NCBI GenBank assembly: GCA_030424825.1
Contig: JAUHWE010000183.1
Location: 1-7,979 of the forward strand
Origin: Verrucomicrobiia bacterium
Lineage (GTDB): Bacteria > Verrucomicrobiota > Verrucomicrobiia > Opitutales > Opitutaceae
DNA: 7,979 nt
Direction: 5' to 3'
Of the stretch, positions 1 through 5,397 are shown in pieces. Under the pieces are notes generated by a model that was not told where the DNA came from, searched no databases, and saw only the letters and a list, made by a program, of their open reading frames with translations. The translations under genes and the position numbers were made by a program. Every line of letters starts with the position of its first letter. Position 1 is the stretch's first letter.

Positions 1-232
1 CCTCAATGGACTCGCTCGATCCCGCCTGCGGCCGTGCCATGGCGACTAGGAGACTCGCGTACAAAAGCACCTCCAAGACGGTGAGCAACCACAAGTAACG
101 TGCCTGTCCGCTTTGCAAATTCGTCCATTGCCCAAGAGACGCCACCTTCAGACCCTCCCTCGGTGGCTTCCTCAATGCGACCCAAACCGCCAAAGGAAAA
201 ATCAAGAACATCCATGGATAGGCAAAGCTCAC
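1..232 (-). CDS. VWA-domain (BatA-like) membrane protein, N-terminal fragment
   Basis: This gene is cut by the window start; 77 N-terminal residues are visible. I place the start at a GTG at 232-230, whose last bases overlap the TGA stop of the preceding gene (GTGA). A clean Shine-Dalgarno sequence, AAAGGAG, lies at 247-241, eight bases upstream. The protein begins (M)SFAYPWMFLIFPLAVWVALRK, then has a short basic/polar stretch and a second hydrophobic segment at about residues 46-65 (YLWLLTVLEVLLYASLLVAM), followed by ARPQ. A short hydrophobic 'F..PW' start, a second helix and an 'ARPQ' motif just before the VWA domain are typical of BatA-type proteins of the MoxR/Bat system. The MIDAS metal-binding motif itself would lie beyond the window, so the VWA assignment rests on the N-terminus and on operon position. 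The family acts at the inner membrane with its VWA domain in the periplasm. Confidence 0.8.
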   Translation of the reverse strand, partial: MSFAYPWMFLIFPLAVWVALRKPPREGLKVASLGQWTNLQSGQARYLWLLTVLEVLLYASLLVAMARPQAGSSESIE

Positions 233-1002
233 AGCGAGAACTCCTTTCTCAAACGATCCTTCAAATCCAATTTTTGCCCGTTTTTTGAATACACGACCTG
301 TTCAATCGACTCGATCAGCGAAGGGGAGCAGGCCGACTTGTAATCCCGCAGAAATCGCTCCAATTCGCTAGTGGGCGTTTGCCCGCCTTCCAGCTTCTCC
401 ACCAAGCGCTCGGCGGATGCGACCAACGGGGACTTTTGCTCATCCGCGACTCGCACTACCCCCTTGTTCTTTATCCACCACGCACAAGCCCCTACACCGA
501 TCCCTGCCAGAGCGACTAGCAAATAGGCCCATCGGCTCCTTGCTTGCGCACTGGAGTCATCAGTCAGCATCACCGGGGTATTCGAATCCTCCTCTGCGCC
601 AAATCCTTGCGAGACAATCGACACGGGTTCGAGCGCTACCGATTCGCTCTTCGGATCCGTCTCGTTTTTCAACACGCCACCCTGGAGAAGGATGTCACCC
701 GAGCGGCTGATTTGATACAGGACGACCCATCGCTGCTCGTACTGCCCATCCTGTCGCTTTCTCACCGGAAACGGTTGCGTCTCCAGATAGCGGGCAGATC
801 GGTGTTGCGGTTCCTGAAGCGCATACCGAGCGTAGTCATTGGAACGTACGGAATACTCGAGCTCAATGATATCGCCGGGATAATAGTCCCTATCCCGATC
901 AACGTTTATTGCGATTGAACCAGCCCCCAAAATGGTCCCTCCGCATTTCGAAAATACGAAAAACAGACTGACAATGATTTGGGCTCTAGACAAGGTATTC
1001 AA
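229..1002 (-). CDS. BatD-like membrane-anchored protein of the MoxR/VWA cluster
   Basis: A 257-residue protein with a hydrophobic N-terminus (about residues 8-27, probably a signal peptide or anchor), a strand-rich extracytoplasmic region at about 28-150 containing 'NVDRDRDYYPGDIIELEYSV', one transmembrane helix at about 158-177 (WAYLLVALAGIGVGACAWWI), and a helical charged C-terminus. This arrangement matches one Ig-like domain of BatD plus its membrane anchor, or DUF4381-like proteins, but the protein is far shorter than classical BatD. Position between a DUF58 gene and a VWA gene supports the call. The start is uncertain: TTG at 1002 gives the full signal sequence, TTG at 993 is an alternative, and no good Shine-Dalgarno sits at a normal distance. 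The reading frame is the same as that of the upstream DUF58 gene and is separated from it only by the TAA at 1017-1015. The 3' end overlaps the next gene by four bases. The precise role is unknown. Confidence 0.72.
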   Translation of the reverse strand: MNTLSRAQIIVSLFFVFSKCGGTILGAGSIAINVDRDRDYYPGDIIELEYSVRSNDYARYALQEPQHRSARYLETQPFPVRKRQDGQYEQRWVVLYQISRSGDILLQGGVLKNETDPKSESVALEPVSIVSQGFGAEEDSNTPVMLTDDSSAQARSRWAYLLVALAGIGVGACAWWIKNKGVVRVADEQKSPLVASAERLVEKLEGGQTPTSELERFLRDYKSACSPSLIESIEQVVYSKNGQKLDLKDRLRKEFSL

Positions 1003-1014
1003 AATAATCCGCGC

Positions 1015-1884
1015 TTAGCCTCCCGATTCTCCAGCGATCATGCGTTGTCTCGATTTGAAGAACCCTGCCAGCACCGACACACAATCGTCGCCTACTTTCA
1101 TATCGATAAGGTCTACCCCACAATCTAACATCTGCTCTTTAATGGCGATATTCTTAGGATTCGAGCCTCTTTTTCCTGTATCGAAATCCACCACACGCAG
1201 CTCTCCCGATTCCGCATCCCTAATTCGAGCCAAACCCACGTTCGGAGTTTCCAGCTCAAAGGGTTCGATCAAATTGACCGCAATCACGTCATGACGGAAG
1301 CCCGCTGCCTGAAGATCCATCTCGTAATCGCTCGCATAATAATCGGACACGACAAAGGCCACTGAGCGCTTTCTCGCCATGTGTCCGAACACGTCCAACG
1401 CCACATCAATGCGTGTTCCCTTCCCTTTGGGCTGATACGAGTCCAAGGCATCCAGAATGCGCATACTTTGCTGGCGCCCTTTTGCGGGGGGAATCACGAG
1501 CTCCACTTGATCGGTGAATAGGATCAGTCCGACCCGATCGTTGTTGGACAATGCGGCCAAGGTCAAAAGGGCGCAAAACTCAGATACCGTTTGTCGCTTA
1601 GCCCCGCTTTGATCGCTTAAGGTCGAGGCGGACAGATCGACCAAAAGAAAGAAGAACTGCTCCCGCTCTTCGACGTAGCGTTTCACATGGGGAACCCCCG
1701 TGCGGGCGGTCACCTTCCAGTCCATTGAGCGGACGTCATCTCCTGGAATATAGGGACGGACGTCTTCAAATTCAATTCCCCGTCCTTTGAATACGCTGCG
1801 ATACTCGCCCGCTAATACGTGCTCGACCGGACGGCGACATTTCAACTCGAGCAAATTGAGCCGACTGTCATCCTTTAAGCTCAT
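1015..1884 (-). CDS. DUF58 domain-containing protein (VWA-like fold)
   Basis: A 289-residue soluble protein of the short DUF58 form. The N-terminal half carries the family hallmark 'GRGIEFEDVRPYIPGDD' followed by 'SMDWKVTARTG' and 'KRYVEERE' (about residues 34-74). A VWA-like fold follows, with an apparently intact MIDAS: D83-L-S85-A-S87, a threonine at 157 (GKGTRID) and an aspartate at 181 (VVSDYY). No membrane helix is seen, so it is probably cytoplasmic or peripherally bound. DUF58 proteins are almost always encoded next to a MoxR ATPase and are thought to be partners or substrates of it; the biochemical function is not settled. The ATG overlaps the moxR stop (ATGA at 1884-1881), so translation is probably coupled. 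The AGAGG just upstream is only one base from the start, which also favours coupling over independent initiation. Confidence 0.93.
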   Translation of the reverse strand: MSLKDDSRLNLLELKCRRPVEHVLAGEYRSVFKGRGIEFEDVRPYIPGDDVRSMDWKVTARTGVPHVKRYVEEREQFFFLLVDLSASTLSDQSGAKRQTVSEFCALLTLAALSNNDRVGLILFTDQVELVIPPAKGRQQSMRILDALDSYQPKGKGTRIDVALDVFGHMARKRSVAFVVSDYYASDYEMDLQAAGFRHDVIAVNLIEPFELETPNVGLARIRDAESGELRVVDFDTGKRGSNPKNIAIKEQMLDCGVDLIDMKVGDDCVSVLAGFFKSRQRMIAGESGG

Positions 1885-2855
1885 TCCTCTACGATAGGTA
1901 CGTTGTCGAGAATCTGCTCAATCAAATCGTCCGAGCTCAGACCTTCCGCTTCCGCTCGGTAAGAGAGCGCCATTCGATGCCTCAGGATATCTCCCGCGAC
2001 CTCCTTGATGTCCTGGGGAATGGTGAACTCTCTTTGATTCAGCAGGGCATATCCGCGAGCGGCCAAGGACAAATAGATCGTAGCTCGCGGCGACGCTCCA
2101 AACCTTAAATACCGGGCGATGTCTAGACCGTAGGTTTCCGGGTTCCGGGTGGCGTCCACCACGCGCAAAATGTAGCGCTCCACTTTCTCATCGATGTACA
2201 CCTTGTCTAGCAAGGTCCGCATTTCGAGGATCTCGTTGAGATGAATGACGGGTTCGACGGTCACTTTGGGGGCGGACCGGGCCATACGACGCATGACTTG
2301 ATGCTCTTCGTCCATGCTCGGGTAGCCCACCTTGAGCTTAAACATGAACCGGTCGACTTGCGCTTCCGGGAGTGCATAGGTGCCTTCCTGCTCGATGGGA
2401 TTCTGAGTGGCCAGCACGAGGAAGGGATGCGGCAGTGGAAAGGTCTCCTTTCCCAGTGTCACTTGCTTTTCCTGCATGGACTCGAGCAAAGCGCTCTGCA
2501 CCTTGGCCGGGGCACGATTAATTTCGTCTGCCAGTACCAAGTTTGCGAATACAGGGCCTTTTTCTGCGGTAAACTGATGGTCCTTAGGATCGTAAACCAG
2601 ACTTCCAATTAAATCGCTGGGCAATAGGTCAGGGGTAAATTGGACACGACTAAAGGTGGCTTCCATGGAACGGGCCAAGGTTGTGATGACGAGTGTCTTG
2701 GCAACTCCAGGAACTCCCTCGATCAGCACATGCCCATCGCAGAGCAATGCCAGTAATAGCCGGTCAATCAAAGCCTCTTGCCCAACAATCACCTGTGAAA
2801 GGCAACTACGCACATTTTCCAGCTTCGCACAGGAATCCTCAATCAAAGTCTTCAT
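1881..2855 (-). CDS. MoxR-family AAA+ ATPase
   Basis: A 324-residue protein of normal MoxR length. The ATPase motifs are complete: Walker A GVPGVAKT (47-54), Walker B LVLADEIN with D110 and E111, sensor 1 in ATQNP (149-153, N152), the arginine finger region EAQVDRF (R169), and sensor 2 in GASPRA (R257). The C-terminal lid domain follows. MoxR ATPases are thought to act as ATP-driven chaperones that activate or insert cofactors into partner proteins, working with VWA-domain proteins. Here the partner genes follow directly: DUF58, BatD-like and BatA-like. The ATG at 2855 is the first possible start, because an in-frame TAA lies four codons upstream (2867-2865). No Shine-Dalgarno is visible before it. 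It is the first gene of the operon and is divergent from the DUF3047 gene across 133 bp. Confidence 0.96.
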   Translation of the reverse strand: MKTLIEDSCAKLENVRSCLSQVIVGQEALIDRLLLALLCDGHVLIEGVPGVAKTLVITTLARSMEATFSRVQFTPDLLPSDLIGSLVYDPKDHQFTAEKGPVFANLVLADEINRAPAKVQSALLESMQEKQVTLGKETFPLPHPFLVLATQNPIEQEGTYALPEAQVDRFMFKLKVGYPSMDEEHQVMRRMARSAPKVTVEPVIHLNEILEMRTLLDKVYIDEKVERYILRVVDATRNPETYGLDIARYLRFGASPRATIYLSLAARGYALLNQREFTIPQDIKEVAGDILRHRMALSYRAEAEGLSSDDLIEQILDNVPIVEE

Positions 2856-2877
2856 AGAAAGGTATTACGAAAAACGT

Positions 2878-2906
2878 AAGCATTCGAAAACGATAGGAAA
2901 GGTCAA
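2878..2906 (-). promoter_or_regulatory. Candidate sigma70-like promoter for the moxR operon
   Basis: On the minus strand, TTGACC (2906-2901) matches the -35 consensus at five of six bases. It is followed after 17 bp by AATGCT (2883-2878), which matches the -10 consensus at only three positions. The predicted start would lie about 15-20 bases before the moxR ATG. This is sequence inspection only, and the -10 is poor. Confidence 0.3.
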
Positions 2907-2988
2907 CTGTAGGAAATCGTCGGCGAAATCTAGTTAATCAGCTATTAAGACCCGTGCGCTAACCTTCGCCTTACACTTTCACCCTTCC

Positions 2989-3723
2989 ATGAAACGACCC
3001 ACCTCACTCCTCTATCTCGTTTTCGCATTTTCCGCTAGTGGACTCGCTCAAGGCATCCTGAGAATACCCGTAACGGAATACGATCCCTCTCAACGAGAGA
3101 AAATCTATCAAGACCCGAAATGGAGCATGCTCAAGATTCCCGGTCGCCGCCTGACCCTATACGATCTAGTCGAGGATGAAAACGGAGCCCACATCACCGC
3201 TACGAGCCACAATAGCGCCTCCGGCCTAGTCTATGCGGTCGACGTCGACCCTCATCATTACTCCCAGATTGAGTGGCGCTGGAAGGTGGACGCGGCAATC
3301 GAGAAGGGGAATATGCTGAAAAAGAAAGGCGACGACTATTCGGCTCGGATCTATCTGACGTTCGACTTCGATCCGTCGAAACTGTCCTTTTTCGATCGAA
3401 CCAAATATTTGCTGATAAAGACGTTTACCAATTTCGAAATACCCTTGAGAGCCCTCAACTACGCTTGGGCCAACCAGGTGGGAAAAGGAACCATCGCCCC
3501 AAGCCCCTACTCAGACTGGGTATACATAATTGCCCACCAATCGGGAAACGATAATGCGGGCCAGTGGCAAATGGAGCGGAGCAACCTAATTGAGGACTAC
3601 CGGAAAGCCTTCGGAGAAGCGCCTGGAAGGATCACCGGAGTCGCCATCATAACCGATTCGGACGACACCAAAGGATCGGCCAAAGGCTATTATGGAGATA
3701 TCGTCTTTCGAGAAGAATTGTAG
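2989..3723 (+). CDS. Exported DUF3047 family protein
   Basis: A 244-residue protein with a typical signal peptide (MKRPTSLLYLVFAFSASGLA, cleavage likely after A20), so the mature protein is probably periplasmic. The rest carries the recurring DUF3047 features: 'HNSASGL' (74-80), WRWKV (96-100), KGDDYSAR (113-120), ALNYAW (155-160), DYRKAFGE (203-210), ITDSDDTKG (221-229) and a final YYGDI (234-238). I know of no established activity for DUF3047; the aromatic and acidic conserved residues suggest a beta-sandwich that might bind a carbohydrate or another ligand, but that is a guess. No Shine-Dalgarno precedes the ATG. The gene is transcribed away from the moxR operon and is followed by a perfect short palindrome and REP-like repeats, so it seems to be a single-gene unit. 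Confidence 0.85.
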   Translation: MKRPTSLLYLVFAFSASGLAQGILRIPVTEYDPSQREKIYQDPKWSMLKIPGRRLTLYDLVEDENGAHITATSHNSASGLVYAVDVDPHHYSQIEWRWKVDAAIEKGNMLKKKGDDYSARIYLTFDFDPSKLSFFDRTKYLLIKTFTNFEIPLRALNYAWANQVGKGTIAPSPYSDWVYIIAHQSGNDNAGQWQMERSNLIEDYRKAFGEAPGRITGVAIITDSDDTKGSAKGYYGDIVFREEL

Positions 3724-3724
3724 C

Positions 3725-3741
3725 CGCGATCGTCGATCGCG
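3725..3741. repeat. Perfect 8-bp palindrome just after the DUF3047 stop codon
   Basis: CGCGATCG and CGATCGCG flank a single central T, starting two bases after the TAG stop. It is not followed by a T-run on either strand, so it is not a standard intrinsic terminator. It could still fold as a 3' stem-loop in the DUF3047 mRNA. Confidence 0.6.
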
Positions 3742-3755
3742 AACGTACCCCCAAG

Positions 3756-3828
3756 GTAGGGCAACGACCTCCGGGCGTGCCGCGTTGGAGGATCTTGCAA
3801 CGCGGCATGGCGCAAGCGCCAGCCCTAC
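3756..3828. repeat. REP-like inverted pair A, bounded by GTAGGGC / GCCCTAC
   Basis: A 73-bp imperfect inverted repeat. The outer ends are GTAGGGC (3756-3762) and GCCCTAC (3822-3828); the inner arms TGCCGCGTTG (3778-3787) and CAACGCGGCA (3798-3807) match perfectly around a 10-base loop. Each half is also a hairpin in its own right. Read on the minus strand, the right half is GTAG followed by GGC-T-GGCGC-TT-GCGCC-AT-GCC. This GTAG foot plus bulged stem is the architecture of bacterial REP sequences mobilised by REP-associated tyrosine transposases. The left half is a degenerate version. Confidence 0.7.
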
Positions 3829-3839
3829 GAAAAAGCAGG
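3798..3839 (+). repeat. 42-bp direct repeat, copy 1
   Basis: This stretch recurs at 3997-4038 with only two differences, both transitions. It starts CAACGCGGCATGGCG and runs through GCCCTAC into GAAAAAGCAGG. It spans the right half of REP pair A plus 11 flanking bases. Confidence 0.85.
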
Positions 3840-3950
3840 GTTCGATCTCTGTTGGCTTTTGACGATCTACGTTTGCGGGGATCGCCTCACAGATTCCTTT
3901 TGGCGGATGATGTTCGACCTTTCACTGAAGCGAGCACCGGAATCGTTATC

Positions 3951-4027
3951 GTAGGGCCATCGCTTGCGCTGCGCCGCGTATCCCAATCAAGTCTACCAAC
4001 GCGGCATGGCGCAAGCGCCAGCCCTAT
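3951..4027. repeat. REP-like inverted pair B
   Basis: A 77-bp imperfect inverted repeat. The left arm (3951-3980, starting GTAGGGC) matches the reverse complement of the right arm (3998-4027) at 22 of 30 positions. The cores are CGCTTGCGC and its complement. The right end reads ATAG instead of GTAG on the minus strand. It belongs to the same sequence family as pair A and the solo hairpin at 6204-6228. Confidence 0.7.
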
Positions 4028-4038
4028 GAAAAAACAGG
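3997..4038 (+). repeat. 42-bp direct repeat, copy 2
   Basis: Second copy of the 3798-3839 repeat, 199 bp downstream, differing at two positions (CCCTAT for CCCTAC, and AAAAAAC for AAAAAGC). Weaker similarity continues beyond: ATCGCCTCAC recurs at 3881-3890 and 4074-4083, so a longer unit of about 90 bp may have been duplicated. Confidence 0.85.
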
Positions 4039-4054
4039 ATCTCGTGTTGCGAGA
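4029..4054 (-). terminator. Possible weak intrinsic terminator of the sugar-binding protein gene
   Basis: Read on the minus strand, TCTCG-CAACA-CGAGA (4054-4040) forms a five-pair stem with a five-base loop. After five bases it is followed by a run of six T (4034-4029). The stem is short, and the T-run is part of the 42-bp direct repeat, so the call is tentative. Confidence 0.35.
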
Positions 4055-4095
4055 GCTGGTTTGATAAAAACCCATCGCCTCACTCAAGTCTTCAA

Positions 4096-5070
4096 CTACC
4101 ACTGCTCGCTTATGCGGCTTTCGTCATTGACGGCCGTTTCGTAATAGTAGTGCGAACAGGGAATGAAGATACTTTTCTCGACCGCTTCGCCTTGTAAATG
4201 GCGAATGAACGACTGCACCGTTCCCACCGCCATTTTCCGGGGAAACTGTTGCGGCGTATCGTAGAGCTTACGATCGAAGACCCCTTGTTTACCCGCAGGT
4301 GAGGCATCGAAAGCAACGATCGTTATGCGATCCGCCAAATTCGCTTTGGCCACTGCCGCATAGGCTCCCAAACCGGAAGGATCATTGATCGCGAAGATTC
4401 CTACGATGTCCGGATGAGCCTGTAGTATATCGGTGGTTACCGCGAAACCGTCATTGCGATTCCCTTTCCCATTGAGCTCGGTAACGATCTCCAGATTTCC
4501 GCCGTTGTTATTGAGATAATCCTTGAATCCGTCCACTCGCAAGAGGCATGAGGTCACTTCAGGCAGGCCGACAATGGCGATCTTCCCGCGATTCCCCGTA
4601 GCCTTCATCATGCTCTTTCCCGCTAGTTGACCCCCTTGAAAATTGTCGCTGCCAATGTGGGAAGTGACCAGCTTTTTAACTTCATCGTCGTCGATCTGAA
4701 TATCGAATGTAAAAACGGGAATACCTGCCGCATGCGCCTTGCGCACACCCTCTGCCGCGGCCTTTGAGTCCGCTGGATTCAAAAAAATGGCATCGTAGCC
4801 TTGAGCCACGAAATCAGCCAGCTGTGAATTTTGAGCGGCCCCGTCATTCGCGCCGTCCAAAGCGACGAGACTGTATCCATATTTTCCCGCCTCTTCCTCC
4901 ATCACATTAGCGATCAGTTTGAAGAAGGGATTGGTCAGGTCCATACAGGTCATCCCGATTTTGCCTTTTTCCACCGGGGAAGCGATCTCCCCCGAACCAG
5001 AGTCAGAACAGGAAACAAAGAAACTGAGAGCGCCTAAAAGGAGCAGAGAAAGGATTATTCGAACATTCAT
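4096..5070 (-). CDS. Ribose-type sugar ABC transporter substrate-binding lipoprotein
   Basis: I start the gene at the ATG at 5070, giving 324 residues, because this Met opens a lipoprotein signal peptide: MNVRIILSLLLLGALSFFVS with the lipobox cysteine at C21 (FVSC-SDSGSG). The open frame extends 30 codons further upstream, but those residues are not signal-like. The mature protein has the two-lobe type I periplasmic-binding fold of the RbsB family: NPFF in the first lobe, 'FLNPADS', 'VFTFDIQ', 'GSDNFQGGQLAG', an LRVDGF segment where RbsB has its ligand-binding arginine, 'FAINDPSGLGA' and 'VAFDASPAG'. It would capture a sugar outside the inner membrane for the RbsC-like permease and RbsA-like ATPase encoded at 6240-7979. 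RbsB has an arginine right after the second-lobe aspartate (DR); here it is isoleucine (DI), so the ligand may not be ribose. The gene is separated from its partners by an opposite-strand operon. Confidence 0.9.
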   Translation of the reverse strand: MNVRIILSLLLLGALSFFVSCSDSGSGEIASPVEKGKIGMTCMDLTNPFFKLIANVMEEEAGKYGYSLVALDGANDGAAQNSQLADFVAQGYDAIFLNPADSKAAAEGVRKAHAAGIPVFTFDIQIDDDEVKKLVTSHIGSDNFQGGQLAGKSMMKATGNRGKIAIVGLPEVTSCLLRVDGFKDYLNNNGGNLEIVTELNGKGNRNDGFAVTTDILQAHPDIVGIFAINDPSGLGAYAAVAKANLADRITIVAFDASPAGKQGVFDRKLYDTPQQFPRKMAVGTVQSFIRHLQGEAVEKSIFIPCSHYYYETAVNDESRISEQW

Positions 5071-5095
5071 GACAGGGATATTTTGGTACAAGCAC

Positions 5096-5124
5096 ATTGA
5101 CCTGCTTTTGCGGACGTCTGGCAA
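5096..5124 (-). promoter_or_regulatory. Candidate promoter for the binding-protein gene
   Basis: On the minus strand, TTGCCA (5124-5119, five of six to the -35 consensus) is followed after 17 bp by GTCAAT (5101-5096, three of six to -10). The resulting leader would be about 20 bases. No Shine-Dalgarno is present before the ATG at 5070. This is a weak prediction. If correct, the gene can be transcribed without the upstream transporter genes. Confidence 0.3.
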
Positions 5125-5195
5125 GCGATTAACTGCTAAGAGTGTGTCCAAAAAATCCAATTTCTTCGATCCTCTGCTATACTGCAGGACTAGTT

Positions 5196-5279
5196 GTAGC
5201 TCACTCGCTTAAGCGTGAGCTTCCTCATCATCAAGGCATAAGGCTGTATACGATGCTCTCGCTAAAGCGAGTGAGCTAC
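5196..5279. repeat. REP-like inverted pair C, bounded by GTAGCTC / GAGCTAC
   Basis: Two inverted copies: the left at 5196-5223 and the right at 5279-5252 on the minus strand. They match at 25 of 28 positions, and the three differences are all A/T swaps. The spacer is about 28 bp. Each copy folds alone. Left: GTA then GCTCA-CT-CGCT-TA-AGCG-TGAGC. Right (minus strand): GTA then GCT-CA-CTCGCT-TT-AGCGAG-AGC. A GTAG foot with a bulged stem is the standard REP layout, and an inverted pair resembles a BIME. The element lies upstream of both the binding-protein gene and the operator pair. Confidence 0.75.
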
Positions 5280-5309
5280 TTTCAATGCCGGAAAAAAAGA
5301 CGATCAACC

Positions 5310-5329
5310 ATGTCAAAAATATTTGACAT
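5310..5329. promoter_or_regulatory. Palindromic operator 1 upstream of the membrane-protein/XRE operon
   Basis: ATGTCAAA (5310-5317) and TTTGACAT (5322-5329) form a perfect 8-bp inverted repeat around AATA. The right arm contains TTGACA (5323-5328), a perfect -35 hexamer. It is probably a dimer-binding site for the XRE protein encoded downstream at 5891; that assignment is an inference from position and symmetry. Confidence 0.6.
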
Positions 5330-5351
5330 ACTCAGATTTCTGTCGATTTAT
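5323..5351 (+). promoter_or_regulatory. Candidate promoter of the membrane-protein/XRE operon
   Basis: TTGACA (5323-5328, exact consensus) is followed after 17 bp by ATTTAT (5346-5351, three of six to -10). Transcription would begin near 5358, inside operator 2, leaving a leader of about 40 bases. A second possibility is TTAACA (5367-5372), 17 bp, TACACT (5390-5395), but its start would fall just inside the coding sequence. Confidence 0.45.
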
Positions 5352-5353
5352 CT

Positions 5354-5373
5354 ATGTTAACTATTTTTAACAT
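5354..5373. promoter_or_regulatory. Palindromic operator 2 upstream of the membrane-protein/XRE operon
   Basis: ATGTTAA (5354-5360) and TTAACAT (5367-5373) form an inverted repeat around a 6-base spacer; the outer pair T5353/A5374 extends it to eight. It matches operator 1 at 15 of 20 positions. The C-to-T and G-to-A changes are symmetric, so the palindrome is kept. The centres of the two operators are 44 bp apart, about four helical turns. Confidence 0.6.
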
Positions 5374-5397
5374 AAAGTAAACTTAACCTTACACTCC

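Larger units (their letters stand above)
3724..4095. other. Gene-free region of 372 bp filled with REP-like repeats
   Basis: No credible gene is seen on either strand between the DUF3047 stop and the end of the binding-protein gene. The region holds the short palindrome, REP pairs A and B, the two 42-bp direct repeats, and a possible terminator for the minus-strand binding-protein gene. The two flanking genes converge here. Short open frames in it consist mainly of repeat sequence. Confidence 0.75.
5071..5397. other. Divergent regulatory region between binding-protein and membrane-protein genes
   Basis: A 327-bp gene-free region. From left to right it holds a candidate minus-strand promoter for the binding-protein gene (5096-5124), REP-like pair C (5196-5279), operator 1 with a -35 hexamer, and operator 2. 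The last 90 bp are markedly AT-rich compared with the neighbouring genes. An open frame across 5142-5360 runs through the repeats and palindromes and shows no protein-like features. Confidence 0.65.

Noticed and set aside
3..215. Minus-strand 70-residue open frame at the window start
   Set aside because: It lies in a different frame inside the VWA gene, which has a GTG start, a Shine-Dalgarno site and BatA-like residues. The 70-residue product has no recognisable features.
3756..4038. Possible CRISPR or tandem array from the repeated units
   Set aside because: There are only two direct copies, 199 bp apart, with no regular spacers and no cas genes. The REP-pair explanation fits better.
3777..4102. 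Open frames on both strands in the repeat region
   Set aside because: They consist mostly of REP-like palindromes and the 42-bp repeats, and have no Shine-Dalgarno and no recognisable domain.
5071..5160. 30-codon N-terminal extension of the binding-protein gene
   Set aside because: The lipoprotein signal peptide begins at the Met at 5070. The upstream residues are polar and not signal-like, and a candidate promoter overlaps them.
5142..5360. Plus-strand open frame of 72 codons across the divergent region
   Set aside because: It is made of REP-like pair C, the first operator and half of the second. It starts with GTG without a ribosome site and shows no protein-like pattern.
2968..5395. Shared 9-mer CCTTACACT just upstream of the DUF3047 and membrane-protein starts
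   Set aside because: It sits at different distances from the two ATGs (11 and 2 bases), and a 9-base match is weak evidence. It may only reflect -10-like content.
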